Source: Aquatica leii
Lineage: Eukaryota; Arthropoda; Insecta; Coleoptera; Lampyridae
Direction: 5' to 3'
NCBI GenBank assembly: GCA_035610365.1
Contig: CM069435.1
Coordinates: 80,757,389-80,821,388, forward strand
DNA: 64,000 nt
How positions within the stretch are numbered: the first letter of the stretch is position 1; every line of letters starts with the position of its first letter. The position numbers were made by a program, and so were the translations under genes. The notes under the pieces were generated by a model. The model saw nothing but the letters and a program-made list of their open reading frames with translations. It ran no database searches and was not told the DNA's origin. Shown piece after piece: positions 1 to 10,989 of this stretch.

Positions 1-1050
1 GATTGACTAATATTTAAAACATACCCAATTTATAAGCAAATTTATTTTCAATTCTCGAGTGTTGAATCGTGGTATTTAATCAGCTACCAGAACAATGAGT
101 AGTGCATTCTGAATGTAAAATTATTACCTTATTTACCTGTCAAGCTACAGAATTTGTATTGAATACTGCTTATTGTTAAAGGAATTGTATCAGAATGCAG
201 TATTTCAGAAAGTTTTGCATCGATGTAATTGGTTCGATTGTGACGTTTTGAGTACAACAAAGCATTACATTCGTTAAAATTGGTACAATTAATTACTGTT
301 TTTAAAGCTTTTAACGATTTTTTTCTAAAAATGTGCAGTTTTTACAAATTTTATTAATTGTTATAAGATGTAAATATGTACGTCAAAAAATTACTATTAA
401 CATCAAACGCATTTTAAAGAATAAATCAAAAATCCAAACACTCCAGAATTAAATTTTTTTTTAATGTTTTAGCTAACATTACTCTTACTTTTATCAAGAC
501 GAAAAATAAATCGAATTTAAAAATACACAATAAAGAACCTTTCAAGGTTTAAGCCAACTTGTAAACCTAGCCATATTTTTCAAAGAAACACAATTAAATT
601 CTGAAAAAAATATACCAAACAAAGAAAATATTAAAAATAAAATAGGTAAAAAAAATGATTGCATAGCAATCGAGTACAAATTAAAAAAACATTTTTATAC
701 AAAAAAAAGAATAAATGTTCGCCAATGTGTTTTGAAAGCTCCAATATTTAAAGTTCAATTCTCAACAGTATTGAGTTTTTAAAACACAAGGAAGTAGGCA
801 AATAAAAGAAGTAAAGTGTAATTGGAAGGATACGATCTGAAAAATGGAGCGTTGAACAGTAAGTTAATAGGATATAAAATATCTAAGTTTAGAGGTTAAC
901 AAAATAGCAAATAAAGCAGTATGTTGCATGCAATAAACGCTGAATAAAATAGCATTATTAAACTAACGTCACGCCAAAATCTTTAAGGATAGGCAACATA
1001 ACGTGCACCAAAGTTTTGATAGGAACGCCAGCAATAAGGGTTAAAGAAAA
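1..1050. other. AT-rich non-coding stretch
   Basis: No open frame with recognisable motifs on either strand. The sequence is AT-rich with many short A and T runs, and I see no clear repeat or RNA gene. It leads into the decayed LINE that follows. Confidence 0.6.
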
Positions 1051-1149
1051 GATTCAAAATACACCCCGTTCGACCGTCTGAGGTGTTGAACCGGTATTGG
1101 CACTTAAAACTGTGTAGAAAAAAAATATAGAAACCAATATTAAGTGAAA

Positions 1150-1938
1150 ATAAGGACAAGTGAAATAGAACTATTAGAAGGAATAAAAGACAAAATAGAC
1201 AGAATGGAATAGAGTAATATAAGAATAGAAAAAAAAAATAGATAAGTTATAAAAATTTACAAAAATCAAGAAGGAAAATGAGAATAAGAATAAGACCAAA
1301 TCAGTAAGTAGAGTATACAGAACCAAGGTAGAAAAATAGAAGAATTAGAAAGAAAAGTAAAAAGAAGAAATATAATAACACATGGAGTTGAATAACCGGA
1401 AAAAGGAAGTGATCTAGAGTAGAAAGAAAAAAGTATGATAATTTTAAGAGACATCGAAATAACAACTGTATTTGAAGAGAAAACGAGAAAAATACAAAAA
1501 GCTAACAATAGACCAATTATCATAGAAGCAAGAAAATGAAAAAAAATAGAGAAACTTAATGCGGTTAATAAACTAAAAGACACAGAAAATCATTTTAAAA
1601 AAGATTCCCCACGGAACATATTAACACAGAAAAAAGAATTGATAAAACACATGAAATCAATAAAAACAGAAGGGCATCTAGCCGTTGTTAAATACAACAA
1701 ACTGACAGTAAATGACGACGTTTACTTCTTGAAACAAATTTTAATAGAGAACTAGAAAGAAGTAGAAAAGGTATGCGAAGACAACAGAGAAGCAAGAAAA
1801 CTAACAAAAGATTAAAAAGATTTAACCGAGACACAAACAAGAAGATGGAAAAAAAGGAAGAAAAGCAGAAACATGAGCCAAAGGTCTCCAGGAGACAATT
1901 CAGATACAGAATTGCATGAAAGATTCTTGAAGACCACT
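1150..1938 (+). pseudogene. LINE ORF1 remnant (L1-type, coiled coil and RNA-binding)
   Basis: One frame can be followed through several in-frame stops. It starts with a charged, coiled-coil-like stretch (IEELERKVKRRNI), followed by THGVE. Next come the conserved ORF1 signature RPIIIEARK and a C-terminal block with KELIKHMKSI and KYNKLTVNDDVYF. This order matches L1-type ORF1 proteins, which bind RNA as trimers and act as nucleic-acid chaperones during retrotransposition. Stops occur after THGVE, after EARK and at about 1,753. A lysine-rich tail continues to about 1,938. No functional protein can be made. The assignment rests on motif order and is fairly secure; the N-terminal limit is uncertain. 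Confidence 0.65.
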
Positions 1939-2055
1939 TAAACAAAAACTATTACAAATAATAAAGTTAGAATTAATGAGACAACACAAGCCACAAAAAA
2001 AGTTCAAAGACAGCAAACCTGTACAAACTAATAATAGAAGAAATAAAAGACCTTA

Positions 2056-2830
2056 TTACAATGAATGGAGAATAAGAACTAGGAACGTGAGATGAATAAA
2101 TAAAAAAGAGTTGGAATTACTTCAAATAATAGAAAACAATGATTACATATGCATAGCGGTGACCGAAACAAAAAAAAAGGTTAAGGAATAAAAGTATTAG
2201 AAGATGGTAAATTACTAATATACGTAGAAGTGGCAGAAACAGAACATGCAAAAGGAGAAGTAGCATGTCTGGTAAAAAACAAGTAGTGGATTAAATAAAT
2301 AGATGGGAATACATAAAATAAATATTATTGAAAGTAGTAATACAGAAGAAACAAAATGAGACTTTGAAACTAGTTAATGTGTATGCACGAAATGAAGACG
2401 CTAAAAGAGAAGAAAAGAATAGAAACAGTACAGAAATGTAGAAGAAAATTAAGCATACTGGGCGACTTTAATGCCAGAGTAGGCAATCAATTTGATAATT
2501 CACAAAGAGCGATAAGAAAACACGGGGAGCAAAAGATGAGTCATAATGGAGATCTTGTAGTTTAATTTTGTAACGATAACAATCTTGCGATAATGAATAC
2601 GTATTTTAAACACAAAAAAATACACAAAATTACTAGAAAAGTGCCCCAAAAGAAAAGAAAGAAGGATCGATTATAGATTATATAGTAACTTTTAGAAAAA
2701 ATAGGGATATAAAACATATACAGGTTAAGAGAGGATACAAAATTGACAGTGTCCATTATTTCTTAGAAACCAAATTTAGTCAAATCAAGTCAAAAAATCA
2801 ACCATATGCCGATAAACACGGAAACTAAGA
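2056..2830 (+). pseudogene. LINE endonuclease remnant (EEP fold)
   Basis: The first motif is RTRNVR, then a stop, then NKKELELLQIIEN and AVTETKKK; this matches the N-terminal 'TWNVRG...ITETK' signature of exonuclease-endonuclease-phosphatase domains in LINE ORF2. Around 2,455-2,480 is the catalytic signature ILGDFNARVG, and then KHGEQKMSHNGD, FCNDNNLAIMNT and FKHKKIHK, all expected in this order. The equivalent of the terminal SDHxL block (about 2,720-2,770) is degraded. The enzyme would nick target DNA to prime reverse transcription. Several stops and at least one frameshift break the reading frame. Confidence 0.75.
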
Positions 2831-3196
2831 ATAAAATACGAAGCTACAAATTAAGGAATAAAGAACTTTGAAAAAATATGCAAAGAAAGTTAAAATATTG
2901 AACATAAATATATAACGGGCCAAAATAATTATGTAAATGGTATATGGTAAGCGTTTAAAGAAATAATTACAAAGGCAGCAACAGACATTTGCAGAGTAGG
3001 TAATTGTAAAAACAAACTATAAGAAACCGACAAAATAGTGGAATAAAGGCATTAAAGAGAAATTGAAGAAAAAAAAATACAGAAACAGTATTTGCAGAGC
3101 AAGAATTAACAATACTACAAGAGAAATAAACAAGTATTAAAAGTAAAATCTATAAAGGATAGAAATATACAACTGCTAACTAACTAAAAGGTAATC

Positions 3197-4125
3197 ATGG
3201 ATGGATGGAAAGAATATTTTTACGAAATACTCAACAATAAAAAACACGAACAAAAAGAGAACATAAGAAATGAAGATAAAATAAGCCGCATCCAAGAAAC
3301 AAATAAATTTATAACAGAAAAAGAACTACAGGACGTGCTTGAGCAACTGAAAATAGAAAAAACTGTCGGAGTAGATGAAATAGACTCTGAATTGTTAAAA
3401 TACCTATCGAGGAATATCTCTAATATATATGTGTGAGAATACAACTTAACAATTAATAAAGAAAAAACTAAGTTAATGGCGATTTCCAGTAAAGAAGAAA
3501 AAATAAGTATCAGACTCAAGCGAAGAAATAGAACAAATTAATGAATTCAAGTATCTAGGAATAATTATAAACACGACAGAAACGCAAGACGAAGAAATAG
3601 AAAATAGGATTAAAACAGCAACAAGGGCATATAACGCTATATACAAGAAATTTATGCACAAAAAGACATATCCAAGGAAGCAAAAATAAAAGTGTACAAC
3701 GCAATATATATATACCGATATTAACATATGGAGCTAAGAATTTGATACTAAACAAAAAACAAGAAAATAGAGTACAAGCTGCAAAAATAAAATATGTAAG
3801 AAAAGTGGAAGGGATTAAAAAAGAAGAAAATAAGAAATGACCACATCAGAGAAATATAAAAATAAAATATCTAAAAAACAAAATAGAACAACAGAAATTG
3901 AAATGGATGGGCTACTTTATCCAAATGAATAGTTCAAGACAAGTCAAGAAAGTATGGGAAGCTAAAAAACAGATAAAAACAGAAGAGAGCGACCTAAAAA
4001 AATACTGGAACAACAGCATGGCTGAGATATTGAACAGTTAGGAAAAATCATAAGCAGAGGCAAGAATAATAGCAAGAGATTTTTGTTGTGGAAAACGGCC
4101 AAAATCGAAAAAGATGATGATGATT
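3197..4125 (+). pseudogene. LINE reverse transcriptase remnant, catalytic core deleted
   Basis: The first part, 3,197-3,436, reads WKEYFYEILN, ITEKELQDVLEQLK and GVDEIDSELLKYL, the standard segment just before RT motif 1-2. The sequence then jumps directly to NKEKTKLMAIS and EFKYLGIIINTTETQ (3,450-3,600), which in intact enzymes lies after the YADD motif. The roughly 150-200 residues holding the catalytic aspartates are therefore missing. Downstream come thumb and tail motifs (YGAKN, KWMGYF, VWEAKK), ending in an aspartate run encoded by the GATGAT repeat near 4,111. Frameshifts and stops are frequent. Confidence 0.75.
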
Positions 4126-4131
4126 TTATAC

Positions 4132-5010
4132 AAAGAAAAAATGGTGTTTCTATTCTTCAAAGTTATGCACAAATAAAAACAATTACCTATTTCTTAAAAA
4201 AAAAATTAGACAAAGATAATGAAAAATATCAATTAATTTAAGAATGGCAATAGTCACAATGCCATATATTTTGCTTACCATATAAAAATTGCAAGTGATA
4301 TCTTGATATTCAAATTGTAGAAATTTACAGACTGATTGAATTTTTCAATGACGATCAAGTTTAAATAACATCATAGTATTTTACCACAATTATTTACGAT
4401 GTAGAAATATGATCATAAAAGATCTTTTTATATACAAAAAATATATAAGAAAACATAAAACAAATTAAATAAATATTCATTAAAATACAAACCCTATTAT
4501 GAGACGCTCAATTCTTTTAGTTATGTAAATAACTTTATAAAACAATATTAACCAAATCAAATAAATTGAAAAATGACATAAAAAAGTAGATTTTTAATTT
4601 ATTGCAGACGGTTTATCAACATTCCTATTTATCAAAAAGTTACACCAAGAGAAACCAGCTAATAAATTTTCTCTCTAAATGATTAATAGCTCCCGATTTG
4701 TCAAATTTGTTGAATTGAAAAATAAAATAACGTAATAAAATGGTTTTTATAGTAATAGATTTATTTCCTGTCGTATCAAAAATTGTGTTTTAAAATAACG
4801 TTATTACAAGGAATTGAGTTTCTTAAAATAAAGAAAAAGTATTAAGACTATAAAAACAATAACAAATTTTTATTAAAAAGGTGCACAAGAATTTATTAAT
4901 TAAATTTTTAAAAAGTTACAATTTAAGATGCTACAATGGTAAAGCAAAAACTTTAATAGGTATTACCTTGTTTTTAAAAAAATTGAAAAAGTTTAAACGT
5001 ATATAGAGAA
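4132..5010. other. AT-rich non-coding stretch
   Basis: Strongly AT-rich, with only very short open frames and no motif, RNA gene or clear repeat that I can support. Confidence 0.55.
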
Positions 5011-5013
5011 TTT

Positions 5014-5331
5014 TCAGCAAAACTTTAACAATATGCCCTGGAAAAGTAAAAATACATTAGAACGGCAAAAAAAACTCACGCCAAAAATACGCTTCTTAGA
5101 ACTGATAACAAGGGCGTAAATGTCCAACTGTTGCAAAATGGCTTTAATATGATGGAAATGTTTTTTCAAACTATAATGCAATTCAAATGTCGTTGATACA
5201 GCAGTATGTAAAGTGTAAACCTCCAATGCTTCATTCATGAAACGTTGGAACGTTTAAACTGCATTACAAATTCATTTGAGTGAATTCGTAAAACACAAAT
5301 AGTGTTGTGATTACAGTCTTAAATCTTTAAT
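5014..5331 (-). pseudogene. Gypsy-type reverse transcriptase fragment
   Basis: Read on the minus strand, fragments of the Ty3/Gypsy RT palm follow in the correct order: KTVITTLFVFYEFTQMN (intact elements have KTAITTPFGLFEFTRMPFG), then after a frame change TFQRFMNEA. A region corresponding to the YIDD block is badly eroded. It is followed by LKKHFHHIKAILQQLDIYAL and SSKKRIFGVSF, matching the 'EH..HL..vF..L...gL.i...KC.FG' segment. No flanking gag, integrase or LTR is recognisable, so this is an isolated scrap. The open frame at 5,014-5,238 covers only its second half. Confidence 0.65.
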
Positions 5332-5860
5332 CAAGATGGATACAAAGTCTCTTTGTAAAAACTGTTTCCAAAGTCGTGATTGTGAGGAATAAGACATCGA
5401 ATAGCAATAGTGCATTTTTATGTTTTACATAATTGCCACAAAGACGGCAATGAAAACTTTTCTTTTCAAACATATGCAGTAGGTTTGCCTAAGCTAAGGA
5501 ATTTGGTTGAATAGTTTCAGCTTCGAAAAGTGACTTAAATTTATTTTATGCGATATTTGATTGGTCTGAAGCAAGTCTTAGTTTCAAATGTAGTGCATAA
5601 CAGTATGTTTTAGTGCTTTTCATGCTCGGATACTTTCTGGTTAAGACATGGTAATAGTCATTATCCAGACATTCATTTGTTGTTTTTGTCTGCACCGATA
5701 ATTGCACAAGTGATATAAACATTTTGTTTGTACATACAAAAATAATTGGTTTGGACAAATCTGTTCGGTTTTGATTTTTGGTTTGAGGTTGGTGCGCTGG
5801 TTTGAGCGTGAAAGCGTAATTTAAACCGGTTTCTGCAGTTGTCACACGCAACACCTGCGT
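5332..5860. other. Unassigned stretch with a 102-codon minus-strand frame
   Basis: A minus-strand frame at 5,546-5,854 is open for 102 codons but shows no domain I recognise. Another minus-strand frame at about 5,330-5,530 contains FHCRLCGNYVKHKNAL, which has a CxxC pair followed by basic residues. That is too little to call a zinc finger. The stretch separates the Gypsy scrap from the Harbinger element and may be remnant TE sequence. Confidence 0.3.
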
Positions 5861-5861
5861 A

Positions 5862-5895
5862 TTGGTTCTATTAGCACATGTTGTCCACGTTTTGT
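5862..5895 (+). repeat. Candidate left inverted end of Harbinger copy 1
   Basis: The segment starting TTGGTTCTATTAGCAC and containing TTGTCC resembles, with gaps, the reverse complement of 9,033-9,068 (AGGCTTCTATTCACAC, then ATGTCC). The match is imperfect and was found by eye only. Confidence 0.35.
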
Positions 5896-5945
5896 CTGCT
5901 ACGCTTCATGCTGCATAACGATTAGTTTAAATTCACTGTGTCACG

Positions 5946-8239
5946 ATGACGAAGAAAGAAAAACAGTTTTTGACCGAGTTTATCAAACTGTACAAATCAT
6001 TCCCGTGCCTTTGGAAAATTAAATCTAAAGAATACAGTGACCGTAATGTGAAATCCCAAGCTTACGAAATTATGATCGAAAAATTGCAGGAGTTCGATCT
6101 AGAAGCAGATAGAGAAACTGTTGTTAAAAAAATTAATACTTTGCAAACCGCCAACAGGAGGGAATAAAACAATTGATTCTGAGAGGTCTGGTGTTCGTGG
6201 AGATGAAGTGTATGTTCCTCGTTTATGGTACATTGATATTCTCAACTTCATACGCGATCAAGAAATTTTACGAAAGACGCAAACAAATGTGGAAGATGAG
6301 AATGAATCGGTAAGTACATTTTTATTACACAGAATGTTTTATTGGAAAAGTATTTGCCAAAAAAAAGAAAAGGTATTAATAATACAGGGTGGTATTTAGC
6401 CCCAATAATTTGTAAAAGAATCTTAAAAGTTTTTAAAATATTTTATTACTATTGTTGAACAAAAATAGGGCCTTACCAACCTACCTAATGGCGACAAGTG
6501 TATTGCTACTATCTTCAAATGTTTTGATAACGGTTTATTTCGTTTAAGGCAAAAAATAATTTGTACTTATTTAAATACTTTTACATGTCTTGAATTGTTA
6601 GAGAAATCATTTTGTACTGCCACGGAACTTTGCCAGAGTTGTTAAAATAATCTGAGAATCTTGCCCTTACATCTTTTACTTCTGCACTGGCATTCCGTTG
6701 ATGTCCGCGCGCAAGTTCCAATAAGTTATAATAATATAGTCATTGTATCTTCCATATCGAATACGTCCATAGGTGCATACGATTCAGATGCACGCCTCCG
6801 TAAGAAGTTATGAAGAACACAGGATGCCAACACCACTTTATCAATGTTCTCAACATTCAGATTGATTTGTGTGTGGTATATTCGAAACCTACTAGCTAAA
6901 ATGCCAAATCCGTTTTCGACTATTCGTCGGCCTCGCGATAGCGATAGATATATTCTTTTTTCATAGTCCAATTCTCTTTGACTATATGGCTTGAGAAAGT
7001 CTGGTCGCAGCGCAAATGCTTCATCTCCGACAAAGACGAAATTCAAAGGGGGTTCTCCTTCAACAACTGATTCTGCAGATGGTCATTGTAATTTTTTTTC
7101 TTGCAATTTCTTCATAAATATTGTATTGTCTAACACACCGCCATCAGATACACGACCGTTTGTTCCAACATCGCACATTACAAACTTACAATTTGCATTT
7201 ACAATGGCCATCAGCACAATGCTTTGAGTTTTCTTATAATTTTAATAATAAGATCTATATCGAGGAGGTGCTACAATTTGCACGTGCATGCCGTCAATAG
7301 CGCCCAAACAATACGGAAAATTCCATTGTTGTTCAAACTCTTTAGCAACAATCTTCCATTCCGTCGTAGTTTTAGGAAACTATAACCAAAATAATACATT
7401 ATTACTTGTATTGTTGTTGTCTTACAACTCTTTGTAAAGTATAATTGTTCATATGTAGATATTAATGAATAGGTATTACTTTCAAGAACAAATTGCCGCT
7501 GAGCTTGAAGTAACTAGGGAACCAGGACCTTTCTCACCGAGGGACGACCTGGGGGAGTTACCAAAGTGTTTCAACACCACCCACACCATTGTCTTCAACA
7601 TCACGGGCTTCTATTTCCACATCACGTACATCCACTCAGACAACCAGAACAGTAAAACGACAGATAGATAAATGTGATGAAATATTACATGCAATTGGAA
7701 AACGTTTTGTAACTTCGGCTGTCGTTGAAGACAAATTTACATTAATTGCCAAAACATGGGCAATGAAATTAAGAGACCTTCTTCCCAATCAAGCGATTTA
7801 TCCCGAAAAACTAATTAATGATGTATTTTATGCTGTTCAATTAGAAAACCTAACTGCAAGCTGCACGTTCCAAATTCCAACTTCACAACCAGCACATCGA
7901 TCACAGAACCATGCATATTCGCAACACACACAGCCATATCAACAGAATGTACAGTATTATAACGAACAATATTCCCATCAAGGCCAACCATGGCCATCAT
8001 CTTTGCCACTGCGGCCAATTTATTCGCAATCACAGTCACAGCCTTCACAACAACAAGTCCAACAACTTCCAGAAGAAACCGATTCAGATGCATCACTTCA
8101 TTTACCGCATCAAAGAAACCAATATCAACAAGAACATCAACGCTTTTTGGAACAAGAACCCATTCGGAAAGAAACAAATGAACTACACATTTGGGGAAAC
8201 TTAGTAGCAAATTATTTGAAAGATTTCCAAGACATTTAA
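5946..8239 (+). pseudogene. Harbinger accessory MADF-domain protein, split and frameshifted
   Basis: The N-terminal part begins with ATG at 5,946 and reads as a MADF domain (FLTEFIKLYKSFPCLW, YEIMIEKLQEFD). A one-frame shift near 6,150 is needed to reach DEVYVPRLWYIDILNF and RDQEI, the second half of the domain. A good donor (GTAAGT) follows at 6,310. The C-terminal part runs from about 7,478 to 8,239 with another shift near 7,560. It holds a serine/threonine-rich linker, then KRQIDKCDEILHAIGK and WAMKLRDLL, like the BESS-type C-terminus of these proteins, and a long Q/H/P-rich tail. In PIF/Harbinger elements this protein binds DNA and helps the transposase enter the nucleus and recognise ends. 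The frameshifts make it non-functional. Confidence 0.7.
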
Positions 8240-8937
8240 ATTGTTTTATACCATACTTATTTCTCCTACAGGAAGTGCTCTATTTTTTTAAGAAAAATTT
8301 CATAACTTTAGTATATTTCATTCTTTTTGTTGTATTTTACTTCTAGTTTTTTGACATTTTCTGTATTAATTATTAAAAAATGTTATTTAATTTAATTTAT
8401 ATGTGTTAGATATTTACGTACCTTTAAATATTCATCTCGTAATGCAACGTATATGGCCTCACAAGTTTCAGGAATATTTCTACTTAGATGACATGCGGAA
8501 ATACAAGTGGAAAATTTAAGATCTTCGTAGGACCTCCCTGTAGCCAAAAACCGCAACGTAGCAGTCAGCCGTTCGTGTGGTGTAATTGCACGTTTCATGA
8601 CAGTATCTTCTTTTTTAATGATTGGTGTAATTAAACTTAACAATAGTAGATAAGTTTCCTCGTCCATCCGCAGATAGTTACAAAAATTTTCAGGTTCACT
8701 CCTTAATTCTTGTATTAAATTAATATGTGCGAATAAAGGTCTTTTTTGCAGCCACGATTTCGTTGCTCTTCTTTTCTTTTTTTGTGTAATGAGTTTCTTC
8801 TTAATAACACAAACAGCAGTAAGTTCTAGCAGTAATTCCTTCTCTTTGTCTATATCCATATTATTATTTCTTCCACTTCTGCAATATTGTTGTAAAAATG
8901 CGTGAGTACTAGAAGGCAACCAAACCGGCTTGCTCAA
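6726..8937 (-). pseudogene. Harbinger DDE transposase (HARBI1-like), two exons
   Basis: Exon 1 (8,937 down to about 8,421) runs from ATG to ALRDEYLK and ends at a good donor, GTACGT. The acceptor TTATAG lies near 7,382, and exon 2 resumes with FPKTTTEWK, the exact junction expected for HARBI1-like transposases. The DDE residues are all visible: D in LGAIDGMHV, D in GRVSDGG and E in RRIVENGFG. Further family motifs are FVFVGDEAFAL and ASCVLHNFLRR. In-frame stops occur at about 7,240 and 7,085, so this copy is dead although its catalytic residues survive. The intron (about 7,382-8,420) contains, on the opposite strand, the last coding part of the MADF gene. The N-terminal region has a basic KKKRR run that may be a nuclear localisation signal. 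Confidence 0.85.
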
Positions 8938-9032
8938 CTTTGCAAAACTGTATAATTTGTACTAAATTGTTTAAGCGTTAAAAGTACATACGTCGACTCC
9001 AACATGTTTGAGATTTCGGTTTGTTCAACGTA

Positions 9033-9068
9033 GTTTGCGCGGACATGTTGGCGTGTGAATAGAAGCCT
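9033..9068 (-). repeat. Candidate right inverted end of Harbinger copy 1
   Basis: Partner of the left candidate end. On the minus strand it begins AGGCTTCTATTCACAC, immediately preceded by TTA, the usual kind of target duplication for PIF/Harbinger. Confidence 0.4.
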
Positions 9069-10370
9069 TAAGTGTCTTTTAACGACAGTTTTGATCTTTG
9101 CTTTATCTTTTATTTTGAATTCGATCTCGTTGCTAAATTATAACTTTCAACTTATTTTCTGCGTTTAGTAAAGCAGTAGTGTTCTATTGAAGTTCTTGCC
9201 AGTGCTGCTACCGTATGACGATTGAGTATAGTTAGAAAGACAGCTACTAAAGAAACAACTTTTTCAGCACGGCGTCGTTGCTCTTTGTAAGACCGGACCC
9301 TGTTCTCAACCTTAGAATTAGGCCAGTTTTTGGTTATACTTTACATTCGATTACCTTGAGCGGTTTCTCCGTTCTGTCGACCATGTATGGCAAATAGAAT
9401 GTCTCGAATTATTTTTTTTGCACGTAACAGCATAAAGCGTTGCAATCCGATAACTGTTACTACAGTTTGCCAAAATGAACGTATAATCACTGTACATTTT
9501 TTTGGTGGTAGTTGTAGTACCAACATAATTTAAGAAGTGTATATTTAAAGTGTTTAAATTTTAAAATAAATGTAACAATGGTTAAACATAACAAACATGG
9601 TCATCTTAATATTATTATATCCAACGCTCATATACCTAATCGTGCCATATGTTCTATGAAGTATTTGAGCGTAATTTAAACAAAATAAAAATAAATGTTA
9701 CGTAAATGCAACCAGAACTTAGTGCAGGCGACAGCTCAAAAACACTTTGACGAGAGGATCGCAAGTGGTACTTGGTGTGATAATTATAAGATAATTAAAT
9801 GAGCGCTAAAACGGTAGAAGCATTAACTACAGATCCCGTTTACATATGTCGAACACTGAAAGGAAACAAATTGCAAAACACAATTTATAACAACGAATAT
9901 ATCTATTTCAAGAAAGAGATAGGAGTTAAAATGAGAAAAAATTACAGCAAATCAATAGCAAATAAGAATTCGTCAATAAATGTCACAGTTAATAACAATG
10001 ATGCGGGACCGTTACATCAGACAATACTTTGTACATATAAACAAAATCGTTGACTTAACTTTACATTCACACTGTATCCACGTTGGTAAATACAACACCA
10101 ATGACAACTACCACGAGCTTAAGCGAAATAAGAGTGCACCGTTAAATGTATTAGATACATATTTTTTTTTTACTTAATTGTGACAACAAGCGCAATATAT
10201 ACGTTCAGTCGTCGGTGCAAACGACTGACAATATAGAAAAAAAAATCATATAAGAAACAATTGACAATTTGCTGATGGTACATCCAACACAAATTTCCTA
10301 TAATGAAAAACTAAATGATCCAGTTTCATACAATATGTTGAAAAAAAATGACGTATTATAGGGCAAAATT
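9069..10370. other. No recognised gene
   Basis: Small frames at 9,341-9,526 (-), 9,799-10,053 (+) and 9,980-10,177 (+) show no domain. A plus-strand run near 9,255 (TFSARRRCSL) faintly recalls a hAT C-terminus but is too short to call. Otherwise the sequence is AT-rich and non-coding. Confidence 0.4.
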
Positions 10371-10379
10371 TCTACAGTA

Positions 10380-10985
10380 CCACACCACATCTAATATGCC
10401 ACGTACTTCAATGGGTATCGATGCCACTGTCAAATCTTGCTTTAAAAGTTTTAGATTTCTATGAGGTACCTTACAAGCTTGTTCTTTAAGAATAGTATAT
10501 AATTTGTAGTCCGATAGGTTTAGAACGAGGTTCTTTGAGATACATTCTTCTGCAGCAATGAAATCATCGTTGCGTTATTTTTGCCTTACTTGCCGGTGCC
10601 GAGTCTTGCTAAAACATCCAACGCTGTCAATCGAAGGAGGTAGTACTGAGTATTTTAGCATTTCTTGGTATACTGAGGCAGATTCTTTTACCCTCTTTTC
10701 ATAGAAATGAAGCTCTGTTACATTTTATTACGACACATCCCACCAAAATATTAATTATGCTAAAAAATAAAAACTTTGTTTATCAGGAAAGAAGATATTT
10801 CGATGATTGCGTGAAGATATTTTGGTCTTTCCCATCGAATCATCGAATCTCGATAAACTCCCAGCTTTAGGTCACTTTTTAAACCACCTGATATAGGTTT
10901 TTTGGAAATTTTAAGTTTCCTAGCAATAATTTTCTGTTCTTACGATTCGTGATGGACCGCCTCTTTTTTGTCCTCAATTCAGACA
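10380..10985 (-). pseudogene. Mariner/maT-like transposase relic
   Basis: Read on the minus strand and hopping between frames, the fragments follow transposase order. They begin with KRGGPSRTVRTEN (the linker after the helix-turn-helix domain) and LKSDLKLGVYRDS. After a poor stretch come FWWDVS, VTELHFYEK and VYQEMLKYSVLPP, matching the 'W.GV...G.T.L.F...G.K...' core. Then QDSAPASKAK corresponds to the catalytic QD.APAH.A motif; the conserved histidine is serine here. DDFIAAEE, LVLNLSDYKLYTIL and CKVPHRNLKLLK match the third-catalytic-residue region and tail. Deletions and many stops make it an old relic. No inverted ends were found. The enzyme class cuts and pastes DNA at TA dinucleotides. 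Confidence 0.7.
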
Positions 10986-10989
10986 TCTC

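Larger units (their letters stand above)
1060..4131 (+). mobile_element. Decayed LINE (non-LTR retrotransposon)
   Basis: Three protein blocks lie in the expected LINE order on the plus strand: an L1-type ORF1, an apurinic-like endonuclease and an RT-related region. All are broken by stops and frameshifts. The 3' end is marked by a short GATGATGATGA run near 4,111 just after the last coding trace. The RT catalytic core is deleted, so the copy cannot mobilise itself. The clade is not resolved: the ORF1 looks L1-like, while the endonuclease and RT resemble the broad insect 'endonuclease-reverse transcriptase' group. The 5' end is approximate. Neither target duplications nor a poly(A) tail could be defined. 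Confidence 0.8.
5862..9068. mobile_element. PIF/Harbinger DNA transposon, copy 1 (decayed)
   Basis: Two convergent genes typical of PIF/Harbinger elements lie here: a MADF (Myb/SANT-like) accessory gene on the plus strand and a DDE transposase on the minus strand. Candidate imperfect inverted ends share TTCTATT plus a nearby GTCC block: left at about 5,862-5,895, right at about 9,033-9,068. A TTA trinucleotide flanks the right end, as expected for the family's 3-bp target duplication; the left flank (GTA) does not match exactly. The ends are therefore tentative and the gene content is secure. Stops and frameshifts in both genes show that the copy is inactive. Confidence 0.7.

Noticed and set aside
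1266-1945. Minus-strand frames of 105 and 85 codons
   Set aside because: Antisense shadows of the LINE ORF1; strings of F, S and L result from reading A-rich coding sequence backwards.
7815-8210. 131-codon minus-strand frame
   Set aside because: Antisense of the Q/H-rich tail of the MADF gene; no start context or motif, and the plus-strand reading is clearly the coding one.
9240-9300. hAT transposase C-terminus (TFSARRRCSL)
   Set aside because: Only about ten residues resemble the family and no other hAT block lies nearby.
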